From Cudoniella acicularis (Eukaryota; Ascomycota; Leotiomycetes; Helotiales; Helotiaceae): a stretch of DNA of 20,293 bases. Below are positions 1 through 8,996 of this stretch, piece after piece. The notes under the pieces were generated by a model. The model saw only the letters and a list, made by a program, of their open reading frames with translations, made no database searches and was not told the DNA's origin. The stretch covers positions 1 through 20,293 of the forward strand of contig JAAMPI010001072.1 of assembly GCA_013054445.1 (NCBI GenBank), read 5' to 3'. Every line of letters begins with the position of its first letter. Position 1 is the first letter of the stretch. A program made the translations under genes and the position numbers.

Positions 1-47
1 TTTAAAACTATTTTAAAAAATATATCTTTATTTTTATATAGGTTCTT

Positions 48-165
48 GGTAACCCGTGGGTATACCCACCTACCCGTGGGTCTACCCGTAGATAGGTACT
101 CGTACATGGGTATACCCGCGGGTAGGAGTAACTCTCCTTACTCCTACCCACGGGTACCCATCGAG
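48..165. repeat. TACCC/GGGTA palindromic repeat patch with a 12-bp perfect hairpin
   Basis: The stretch is built from reiterated ACCCGTGGGTA-like units in both orientations. Its core is a perfect inverted repeat, GGGTAGGAGTAA at 120-131 and its complement at 138-149, separated by 6 nt. The arms extend outward to about 111 and 156 with one internal mismatch. Reading frames across it are compositional artefacts. It directly abuts the point where the Hsp70-like pseudogene loses recognisable similarity, so it may mark a rearrangement or insertion end. It could also be the end of a larger repeat that continues off the window. Confidence 0.7.
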
Positions 166-745
166 CAGCCTACTGTCGACTATGTCGACCACAGGTGGAA
201 CCACGACCATACGCTCCATGGCCGTGCTTTCAAAGGTGACCGCGGTCACTTCCTGACGCAGTTTTCTAGATACATAAGTATAGACCTCGTGGAGGAAGTC
301 TTCGCATACCCCAGCAGTCTCACGGAAAGGAGGAAGTTATAGAATTCCGGATCCGGCCATTTTGGAAAGGGCGAGATCATCATGCTCTCCCACTGTAGCA
401 TTATTATCGAGTAGAAGTTTTGTCCAAGAGTACGAAATGAGCTTGGGGTGTACTTCAAAGCCCTATTTGTTATTTTGGATGAGAGAATTTTCGCGGACGT
501 ATATAATCCTTGTTAGCGTCTTTGACGATGAACCTTGTTTGCTAAGCCAAGAAGTAATGATCTTAATATCATCTAACCTGCTCTTCTCAGTGGTAACATA
601 ACTCACTCCTGCGAGTCTCTCCGTAGGTGATGTGCTAAAGAAAGGGGTAGTAATAGCAAGTTTGCTTACCTGAAAAAGCGGTATCGTAGTCAATTCCTAT
701 AATGATTTTATGTCGAGTACTGATATCACTGAGCGATGCAGCCAT
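165..745 (-). pseudogene. Hsp70-like ATPase N-terminal fragment, truncated and with stops
   Basis: The minus strand encodes the first part of a fungal Hsp70-family (actin-like ATPase) protein. Exon 1 (745-670) begins MAASLSDIS and contains IIIGIDYDTAFSG, matching the phosphate-1 motif GIDxGTTxSG. A 61-nt intron (669-609, GTAAGC...GCAG) splits the codon for the following Gly. Exon 2 continues VSYVTTEKS, then GFEVHPKL and SWTKLLLD, then VCEDFLHEVYTYV and EVTAVTFEST, in the order seen in this family. Two in-frame stops interrupt it: TAG at 465-463, where the family has Trp before GFEV (TGG to TAG), and TAA at 339-337. Similarity ends after VVVPPVV near 170, where the substrate-binding half and most of the ATPase domain should follow; palindromic repeat DNA lies there instead. 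The D in GIDYDT replaces the usual Gly. Non-functional. The family call is strong, the exact left end approximate. Confidence 0.75.
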
Positions 746-1225
746 GATTGATGGTGGGCTTGGTAATGGACTGGGAAACTTTGATTTGGCCTGTTGCTAC
801 TTTAAGCATGTTCTTCTAACATGTGAACGTGTATTCAATCAGCAGGAAGAGGGATCTGGTGGTTGGTTTCAGTTTTTGGGTTTCAGAACACGGCACCCTT
901 TCTGCGGCCACCGTTGGGTTTGATTCAGGATAGATATCGGAGGTGTCGAGCGATGTTGGTTTCTCACCGAGTCAATCACAATGCAATTCACGCTTTCCGT
1001 ACTGTTGGTTTTTCTTCATTGGCTAGGAAGAATGGAAGTTGTAACACACCATGAAAACAACCCCTGCGGTGCCTACACTCTCTTACAGTTATCTCTTATA
1101 GTTACCCTGCACCGGGCGCTTCCCCGAAGCCAATGCGTTGGGTGAAATGGCTTGCTTTATCCAGAAGGTTAGGCTTTTGCCTACCGGACATCATTCCTGA
1201 CAATCTCTCTAACATGGATTTTTAG
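746..1225. other. Divergent spacer between two pseudogenes
   Basis: This spacer separates the start of the Hsp70-like relic (minus) from the first recognisable exon of the plus-strand pseudogene. I find no convincing reading frame in it. A branch-like CTAAC and a TTTTTAG acceptor occur at its right edge (1211-1225), so the missing first exon of the plus-strand gene may lie inside, possibly beginning at an ATG near 1051. I could not establish that exon. Confidence 0.4.
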
Positions 1226-2792
1226 CAACACAATTCAGATGGCCAAGTAGAGGTCGCTGATGATGACGAAGTTCCGCCTCAATATCGAGTTGAAAGACAC
1301 ACATCTGAACGTGGTCGTATACACGGGCGCGACCGCAGCGAAAATGCCCCTCCTCGACGAAATAACCGAAGCACTCAATATACGTTGCCTTTCTATAGAA
1401 CGAAGAGAAGAGCTGATCAATTAGCCCCCTAAGCTACACCAGTCAATAAATCTCCTTAGCTTTTTTGGGCTTATAAAAAAGTAGTAAGCCCTGCCTCCCA
1501 ACGATCTTCCTCGAATACTAAAGACGAGCGAAAGCAGAAGGAAAACATTGAGACGCTGCTTGAAATTCAAGAACCTCAGGAAAGGAGTTGCGATGTCGAT
1601 CAGACACAAGTTTCCCAGTACCAAATGATCGAGTTGGAGCATCAATTCCAGGATATCCTGCAACGCAAAGAATGCGAGTAGAAGGCAAGAGAAAAGTACC
1701 TCTAAAGCCAAATCGACTAACCCTAACAATATACGGCGGAGAGGGACCAGATGTTTTAAGCCAAAATTGGCAATATCCAGTTAGCGAAATTCGCCCTCGA
1801 AGCACAGCTAATATATTCATCCGCAAACAACAAGAGGTATCCTTTAGACAGATGGAATCTGCTCGGTGGCTCCCGGTAGATGAAACAAAGGTCATGAGCG
1901 ACATTGACAAGCTGAAGAGGGATATGAGGAGCTGGGCAAAAACAACCTCGATTAAAGACATTTCAATGCTGTAGTCTCTCGGAGAGGTGGAATATACGGC
2001 TTTAATGCAACAACTTTCGAATATTGTTGTGTTTGAAAATGGTCATCTCCCGGAGGGTATATCCACCACCGTAAAATCACTAATGCTTCTCTTGAATACT
2101 CTCCTTACCGGCTATGTATATATGAGCTTTTTCCGGTCACCATTTTTCTTTATTAGGGGAAATTTTAAGGACTCCTCGTCCAACGGCCGACCAGAGGGCG
2201 TTTTGGAGGACATCTATCAACGGACAAAGAGTGGTAAGCTGATCTTCGTGTACTAGGCTGTATCTCTCTGATTGCTCTAGCAAATCCACAAGATGCTCAT
2301 ATATGGCGCTCCTAAACTTTGAGACTACTTATGCCTCCTCTACGAAATGAAATGTCCGATGGCGAAAAGAAGTTGCACCATACAATAGAGGAAGCCATCG
2401 CAAGGGTAGCACAACAGCAAGCTACGGCCTTTCTGGCCGGACTAGCATCCTTCCTAGTCGAGAGCAACACCAAATCCGACGTCGCCCATAAGCTTAAAAA
2501 TATATACGGTAAAACTGCCAATCAATCGTACATGTTGTGGACCAGGCGGACAGAAATGAGATGCTCTACTTTGCGAGACGTCGAGCAGCCAGGTTTCGAC
2601 GCTAAGTGCCCATTTTTTGAACCAGACACTCTCATGAGACATGAGGACCACGAAGATCAACTGAAAGACAGGCCAGTAACTGTGTTAGTGCATCCGCTTT
2701 TGGAAGTGGCTGGCACTGATGAAGCCAATGACTATGATCAGGAACAGGTATAGACAAAGGGGGTTGTGTAGCTTGATAGCAAGATGGCATAG
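1226..2792 (+). pseudogene. Unnamed fungal coiled-coil protein family, inactivated by Q/W-to-stop changes
   Basis: A decayed gene with three readable blocks joined by two likely introns. Block 1 (1226-1779) encodes a charged, low-complexity region (SDGQVEVADDDEVPPQYRVE, then Arg-rich) followed by a Q/E-rich coiled coil. It carries seven in-frame stops (codons at 1430, 1457, 1679, 1703, 1718, 1724, 1757), all TAA or TAG where Gln codons would suit the context. A likely intron, 1780-1847, has a CTAAT branch and CCTTTAG acceptor but a weak GTTAGC donor. Block 2 (1848-2233) contains SARWLPVDE, KLKRDMRSWAK and FRSPFFFI, with a TAG at 1972. The second intron is 2234-2280 (GTAAGC...CTCTAG). Block 3 contains DAHIWRS, SYMLWTRRTEMRC and RPVTVLVHPLLEV, with stops at 2313, 2751 and 2769; the last two sit where Trp codons are expected near the C-terminus. 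The natural stop is TAG 2790-2792. It resembles uncharacterised fungal proteins; I assign no function. Confidence 0.65.
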
Positions 2793-3079
2793 CTAGCAGT
2801 TTGTTCTTCGATGCTTCCCTGACAATATATTCAGCATAATCCATCTCATTCAAAAATAATCTACGACTTCAGTCAAGATTCTATGCCATATGTTCAGTAG
2901 AAAGTCTCTAGCCGGGGGCTTAGTGGTCAGCGGCTGCCTCGACGACGGCACTCAAAAGCAGCTGGTGTCTTAGCAGCGAGTAGAGTAGTTGGACTGTAGC
3001 AATATTGGCAGCTGATGAAGGAACCTGAATCCTATATTATCTCTTTCAGAACATGTGCCAAGTCCCGTATTCCCTTCTT
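2793..3079. other. Gene-poor spacer
   Basis: Sequence between the unnamed-family pseudogene and the ankyrin-like scrap. I see no coding region, RNA gene or repeat that can be supported. Confidence 0.4.
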
Positions 3080-3349
3080 TCAATCCTCAACATCAGCTGT
3101 AAGGGGGAGTCTCTCAACAAAGCCTAACAAGATATCAACTGGCATATCCTCTTCTACCACGATGCTCGTCAGATCAGCTCCCCTCTCAAGTAGGAGGGAG
3201 AATAGTGACTGTGACATACGAAGGTGCCCAATGACTAATTTAATGCATGCCTCGAAAAATGAAAACTCCCGCGCAGAATTTGGTTTAAGATATTTGGGGT
3301 GGCTTTTGCGAACAGGGATCCAGAACTGGCCCCCCGCAGAACCCTTCAC
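3080..3349 (-). pseudogene. Possible ankyrin-repeat fragment
   Basis: An 89-residue minus-strand frame contains GHLRMSQSLFSLLLERGADL followed by a TSIVVEEDMPVDIL-like stretch. This fits the second helix and the GAD-loop of an ankyrin repeat, whose consensus includes GHLEVVKLLLERGADVN. The part upstream shows no second repeat, and the frame is closed by a stop after ADVED. No start context or splice sites convinced me that it is a gene. If real, it is a scrap of a larger ankyrin protein. A chance frame remains possible. Confidence 0.35.
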
Positions 3350-3423
3350 TTACTTTTTCTAATTTTAGCCAGTGGCAGTCGTAGCTGAGTATCCCAAACC
3401 GCTCACCTCCTCGGACTCCATTG

Positions 3424-3500
3424 CTCAGTCTAGCTCAGGTTGGCTCAGGTTGGCTCACCCACAGCTCAAGCTAGAGCAGCAAGAGCTCAGGTCCAAAGAC
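3424..3500. repeat. Short imperfect tandem repeat of GCTCAGGTTG-type units
   Basis: Units of GCTCAGGTTG occur twice in direct tandem near 3434-3455. They are flanked by degenerate relatives (GCTCAGTCTA, GCTCACCCAC, GCTCAAGCTA, AGCTCAGG). The patch lies beside the truncated 3' end of the Tc1-type transposase and may be a local slippage product at that junction. Confidence 0.5.
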
Positions 3501-3504
3501 GGAA

Positions 3505-4334
3505 GTGAAAAATGCTCATGTCTACATTCCGATGTGAAATTCCCTGTTATAGGCAGGGCAAGCGGGCCTTCCCCGTATAGACCTTTGATTTATCTTCTAT
3601 AAAGATATACTCTAGCCCGAGTTCGTCGAATAATAGGAAAACCACGAGTTCTGAAACTTCTTAAATGTAAGCCTTAGAGTAAATTCTCTTACGCTTAGGA
3701 AGCTTTTCTAAAAAGATTAATTCTGACTTAAAATCCTAGCTAATAACCCCCTAAATCATTACCAAAACCTCCCGGACCTATAAACAGACCGTATATAATT
3801 CGTATAGCGCTTTTCGTCTACCCTTCGAGTAACCTAGATCCTTCTACTCTTCTTAACCTCGAATATAGCTTTATCCGACCAAATCACCTTCCGCTAATCG
3901 CCTCTAGGCTTGCTATCATCCCTGTGGGCAACATAGTTCGATGTCCTCTACTACCTGTGATCTATCGTAAAAGCTAATCGCCTCTTGGCTTGTTTCCGTG
4001 ATATATAGGGTCGGGGGCACGTAATATAGCGGTGGTAGCCTACGCGGCGAAGTTCTCGACGCACAGTCCTAACAGACGCCTGGATACTAAGTTGGCTGCG
4101 AACCTGGTCGAAGGTAAGGCGACGCGTCGACTGGCTTCTTGAGATATAGCGAATATAATGGCATATTTCTCTTATAGATATCATGTGAGACTTCAGGGAC
4201 TTTCTTCTACGTAATCGGTGGCTTGATTCCTGGCGTAAAATGCGTTTAATTGTACGTCGGGGAAGGGGGGTCTAGGAGACGATCTCGCGCTGCGATTTTC
4301 CTTCGCGATAGAGGTTACGGACTGTCATGCGCAT
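3505..4334 (-). mobile_element. Decayed Tc1/mariner-type transposase (DDE_3 family)
   Basis: On the minus strand, readable from an ATG near 4334, the relic encodes MTVRNLYREGKSQREIVS (first helix-turn-helix), then a stop, then RRTIKRIL. The frame 4184-3951 follows, with REICHYIRYISRSQSTRR, FDQVRSQLS and VRRELRRVGYHR, typical of the second Tc1 HTH. After a frame break, VIWSDKAIFEV (first catalytic Asp region), VTRRVDEKR and SVYRSGR follow in order. Near 3600 IFIEDKSKVYTGKARLP corresponds to the second catalytic block (usually MEDGxxxHxGKAR). The sequence stops resembling a transposase at about 3505, before the downstream PPxSPDLNP block, so the C-terminus is missing. Many TAG/TAA codons are typical of RIP. 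I could not find a matched pair of terminal repeats. Immobile. Confidence 0.8.
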
Positions 4335-4798
4335 AGGGGTAGGCCATTCGCACTGCCCTTTCTTGGGAGAGAACCAAAGACAATGCCGTCATTTATCTTG
4401 AACTACGCGATAATATAATTGTTGGTTGATTTAATAATGACATTTTAAAAAGACGCGTTTCGCGATCTCGCTTAAGTGGGCCGCTGGTGGTGGCCCTTAC
4501 TCTTACTAGATCAGAGGCTCTTTTAAATCCGTAGAGATTTAATTTATTTTAAGTGTTTGATATGATTTCGCGAAACGGCTCGCGGAAAGGTGAAAGGAAA
4601 CTTTGTCCTATAAACAACGTTCATTCACTGCCACGAGTTTCGAAATTAGGTGTTAAGTTTAGGAGATAATAACCCCCTTTTATTCAACTAAACCCCGAAA
4701 ACTAACTTTAAAGTAAAAAAAACAAGACTCCTCCCTCAATCCTACCCTCTTTCACCTCACCCCACCACCTCATTTATCCATTCGTCAATTAATCGAAC
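4335..4798. other. Gene-free region with an inverted repeat, between transposon relic and tyrosinase
   Basis: No coding sequence is supported here. A 9-bp perfect inverted repeat, GTTTCGCGA at 4457-4465 and TCGCGAAAC at 4568-4576, is separated by about 100 bp and could be a leftover of transposon ends. The part from about 4690 to 4798 is C-rich and A-rich on the plus strand and is the 3' flank of the tyrosinase gene. Confidence 0.4.
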
Positions 4799-7299
4799 TC
4801 ACTCATCAACCCATCCAAACCCCCCAACCTTATCAACAGTAGCCTCCTTATAATCCGTACTCGGATAATAAACCCCCATTGGAAACTGCGGACTCGGGAG
4901 ATCAAACTGCCTCACACTAACTGTAATCTCTAACTTACTATCAATAAGTTGCTGCCTATCATCCAGCAAATTGGACGCCGCATCCGTCAGTGTCCATGCC
5001 ATATTCTTCTTCAAAAATGGCACCACATTTGCGGGTTCGAAATCCTCCAAAGTCCTCAGGGCAAGAGGGGGCCCTTCACTTTCGGGTGTAGTGTTGGACT
5101 TGAGATAGGCTTTGAGGGAGTTGCTAAGCGGAATGTTGTCTTCGTACATCATGCCGTCTTGGCGCTGCTGCACGCAGTTGGCGCAAGGAGCATCGCTGGA
5201 GGTGGCGAAGACGCCCGAGAAGCCGACTTGGTTTTTCTTGACGAGGAATTTGTGGGTTTGGCTTTCGTCGATTTCGCCGATGAAGACGTGGATGTTGAAG
5301 GAGCCATCGTAGGCGAACCTTTTTTCAAAGACCACGTTAGTTTCCCATTTTATTCCTGAATAATGCTGTTGTGGGAACTTACTTTTTAACCCGGACACGC
5401 GCGTTCCATGTCAGGACGCTTTTGTCTTTCTTGACGGTCTCTGGTGGATTGACAACTGGGTTTGCAGCGGGGTTTTCAATGATGATGTGTCGGAGGTCCT
5501 CGTCAATTTGGATGTCCATGTCTTCTGCGGTTTGCACGGCAATAGTTCGTGTAATGAGTTTAGATCCATCAAGGGCTTCGAATTGAACCACCGGAATATC
5601 CACATGCCTGGCTTTGGGTCCATTCAAAGCGACAGATGTCGAAAGATCTTTTGGCCAGTAGGCTGACACAGATTCTGGAGGCAAAGAGCCATCGGTTGTC
5701 CTGGATATCGTAAATTATTTGCCTTGAGGTTTTGAAATGTTGAGACTTACCAGGAGTAGTACTCATAGAGATGTTTCTCGAGAGCATGGACGCCATTTGG
5801 GTCAAGTAGCTTGGTTCCTGGAATACCATATCCAAGAGTGGTCCAGTCTCTCACTTCGTTTGAGACCCAAAATTCAGTGTCGTTCTTTTTGAAGGGATAA
5901 AGGTAGGTCTTTGAGTCGGTGGCATCCGTCCACTTGTCGGGGTAAAGCGCTTGATAAATTGCGAGAATGCGATCAACGTTGCTGCACAGAGTATTAGAGA
6001 TATTTCAACCACCTTTGAGTGTCTTACCAGTGATGGAGCCAGAAAATTGGATCGAACTGCCAAATGAAAAATATTAACCTCAACTCTTCCAGGGAAATTA
6101 GCAGCACTTACGCCTGCAATAATTGGATTTCCCATGTGGCCCACCCAATGATTCCCAGTTCCAACCAACAAATGAATATTGTCATGCCAGGACTCCAAAG
6201 AAACGGATGTGTCATCTTGGTAGGCCAGTTCTCCGTCTGGGTCTTTGATAGGTAAACCAGTCGCTGAGTCAATGATGTTATGGCTCGCGAAAGAGGCCCA
6301 GCTTCGCAATTCATTGTTTCGATCGTTATCATGCGCGTATCTGCTAAGAAGTTTCCACAGGTTGGTACCAATGGAGATTGCTTGACGCTGCATGTTGAGT
6401 TCTAAAATCTCAGGGTTGGTTTCTCCACTTTCATCGGCACTTCGGATGGTATGATCTCTTCCTAGTGGGGACTAAAAAGATCTTCAGTACTATTATTCTG
6501 CAATGGTTTGATGATATAACTCACCATGTTCCACTTTGGGAGATAAACAATAGGGACGCGTGCTTTCTTGTCAAGAGCGTCATTCTGAAACTTCAACCAG
6601 TGAAGGGGGTTAACTATCTTGATCAAAACAGCAGAGTTTGGACGCCTGATCCAAACTTCTGGTACGGAAAGAATCTTGGGAATTCCCCAGATTTTCTCGT
6701 CTGGTGTATCGGCGTTGTTGGTAACATTGTTTCGTGGCATACAGGGATCCCAGTATGGAAATCGGAATCGTTCTGCTGCTTTCAGATAGAGAGATTTGTC
6801 AGGCTCTTGTGTGAATTGATTCGCGATATCATGCATCTTGTCTGAAATTGCTTGCTGTGTTTGGTTAGAAACCAGTACCATGTAGTGAGATTATAATGAG
6901 CATCTTGCCTCAAACATGTTGATGTAAACACGATGCCAGGTCGGGAAAGTATTCATCCCATGATTGCAGTAGCTCCCCAACTGGCCGCCCGGCTGCTGAA
7001 CGCCGTTCCAGTTCTCCGATGGTTGACCATGAATGCCTGTACGTTTGTCAGTGATTAACCTCTCCTTGCGTTGGGATTGACTTCCCTGAAAGAGTGTAAT
7101 AAGTCCACCAATCTTCATTCCCTTTTGCTACAGACCTATTGGGATCTTCTTTCTGCAAATCCTCGAGAGCCAAGAGAAAAAGATTGGTCATGATATTGTC
7201 ACTAATGAACTCCTCAATCTCCACTCGACATTTTGAGGCATCCGGAACGACATTGGCAACAAAGTTCTTTGCTTGTGCTTCTTTAGTTTGGAAGGCCAT
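4799..7299 (-). pseudogene. Tyrosinase with C-terminal domain, seven exons, two disabling lesions
   Basis: Tyrosinases are type 3 copper enzymes that hydroxylate monophenols and oxidise o-diphenols to quinones, feeding melanin-type pigments. Exons: 7299-7086, 7036-6525, 6471-6112, 6056-6028 (29 nt), 5981-5751, 5700-5383, 5318-4799. The summed length is exactly 728 codons, and every junction after the first is GT-AG. CuA ligands are visible in GIHGQP and YCNHGMNTFPTWHRVYI; CuB in SWHDNIHLLVG and, across two introns, FDPIFWLHHCNVDRI. The C-terminal part has the DGSFNIHVFIGE and CANC blocks of the tyrosinase C-terminal domain, which caps the active site in latent enzymes. Two lesions: the first intron (7085-7037) begins GGAAGT instead of GTAAGT, and codon 120 is TAA (6893-6891), just after FEARCSL. 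Without splicing the frame ends after 83 residues. No signal peptide is seen. Probably a recent pseudogene; sequencing error at either site is possible. Confidence 0.85.
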
Positions 7300-7407
7300 T
7301 TTGACAGGAAGTCGACCCAGGAGTTGTAGTTACTCTAAAGCTTTGAAACGTGGTTGAATTGCAAGGTTCAAAATCTGTTTGAGGGATTTTGAGGGAATTG
7401 AAATGAT

Positions 7408-7416
7408 GTTATATAG
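7408..7416 (-). promoter_or_regulatory. Candidate TATA box of the tyrosinase gene
   Basis: CTATATAAC on the minus strand lies about 110 bp upstream of the tyrosinase ATG, a plausible distance for a fungal core promoter. This is a motif match only. Confidence 0.4.
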
Positions 7417-7419
7417 ACA

Positions 7420-8996
7420 AGAAGTAGAGCAAAACGGTTGTGTCCAGCGGGCTAGGAAAAAACCCTCATGGGTTTAGCCAGTCATATCCATCAAAGTAAA
7501 CCGAGGAGAAAGGCTTCAACTGAAATGAGAAACAGGGGTGGTAGCCTCGGGTGCAACTTGAACTACTGAGGGGAAGGCGAGTCATCATGTCACCCATGTG
7601 CAGGAGTGAACACAGCATTACCACTTGCGAGATTCTACAGAGCAGTCGGGGGTACCGCCAGTCGCACCGAGCCGTCGATTTCATTTGCTGCGAACTCTCT
7701 CGCAACTCAGCCCAATGTAAATTGTAGCAGAAATTGCAGATCACTACTCGTGCTGCAACATTTTGCACGAGAGAATCATTGTGGCGTTGATTTGTTGAAC
7801 CTAGAGGATTGCGAAGCAGTCTGACAATGGTACACAACATGTCGATCCTAACCTTAGCAAAATTTTCCCGTACACGTGAGGGAATCCAAAAGCATTACCA
7901 TTCGAAGCTAAGCAAAACCATGCATTTTATTATCAGGAAATATGAGAAAACTCTTGATATAGTTGCATTCACCTTCTCAGCGTTTCGTCACTATGAAGTC
8001 ATGAAACTTATTCTTGTTGAAATGCAAAATTTCGTCGTAAACCGTAAGGCTGGAGGGTTGACTGGCAGTATATGCAGCTGCCTCAAATTTTAGCGTAGAG
8101 AAGCTGAACTGTACGACTTAACGCGGGGAATTTGTGTAGTCGCGTCACTTGTTGTCACTCGACACAAGTTTGCAGGGTACACCTCCACTCATTTCTTGTG
8201 TGTAGGATACACGACAGATGGTCCGCAGTTGTGTGTCTTTGGACTTATTTTTGTGGTGACAAGTAGTGGAGCAAGATGATAATAGCGGAGATGGGCTCCC
8301 TTTCGATGCTAGGAAATCCCGAATAAAACTCGAGTAAAACAACAGCTTCCTTTCTTTCTCGAGTAAGCGAAGAGGTGAACCGATAGTAGCCAGTTTTCGT
8401 TCCCGTTGCGCAGCTGATTCTGTATCATGTATGAGCAGATGTGCCCGAATAAAAGTGAATAGCAAAATGACACTATCGAGAGACGTACAACATCGGAAGC
8501 TTCCCCTATTGGTTTTCTTCCCCATCTCTTGAATCCGCATCCCACCTTATCGGGATTTTCCCAGAAAGTGCTCGAGAAGTGCCAACCTCCATATTGTTCA
8601 AAGCTACACAGAGTCACAATAATGATGTATGGTGTGCGCCTTGAGACCGGGTGACGCGCTTGACGCTATGTTCTCGGTTCTGCACTGTCACAATGAATAA
8701 TTGGATGACAACCCCCGCGAAGGATACCATGTTCCCCAACATAAGCTGTGGTCGGGACGGTCTGATGAGGCCTCCAATATTTGGAGAGTAGAGCTGTCAC
8801 CTGTAAACCCCAGAAGAGGAATGTCGATCTTTCTGAGCCGTGACCGTGGTTGTCATGCCCTTCATGGTATGGGAATTTTCACCGTAACCAAAAGACTCAA
8901 GCACGAACTTTCGCCCCATTTGAGTTTATATTTTCATATCAAACAATCTTGACAACTTCTTCCTCGAAATCATCAAACGTTCTTTCATCCCAACGA
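7420..8996. other. Long region without a recognisable gene
   Basis: About 1.6 kb between the tyrosinase promoter and the 3' end of the HET gene. The longest open frames (124-131 codons, minus strand) have no family features, splice context or domain-like composition. The left part should hold the tyrosinase upstream region and the right part the HET 3' flank. I see no strong repeats or RNA genes. Confidence 0.45.

Noticed and set aside
46..342. Open frame of 98 codons across the left repeat
   Set aside because: It is the antisense of palindromic repeat DNA and the Hsp70-like relic, with no family features.
1421..1961. Minus-strand frames of 102 and 147 codons
   Set aside because: They are antisense to the unnamed-family pseudogene, whose plus-strand blocks have ordered motifs and splice signals.
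4949..5359. Plus-strand frame of 136 codons
   Set aside because: It is antisense to the last tyrosinase exon and its intron.
5319..5398. Coding use of the segment reading SGLKSKFPQQHYSG upstream of the last tyrosinase exon
   Set aside because: It lies inside a good intron (5382-5319, GTAAGT donor, CTAAC branch). Splicing joins VRVKK to FAYDGSF as in the family.
8145..8617. Minus-strand frames of 131 and 102 codons in the tyrosinase-HET gap
   Set aside because: They overlap each other in different frames, with no domain features, start context or introns.
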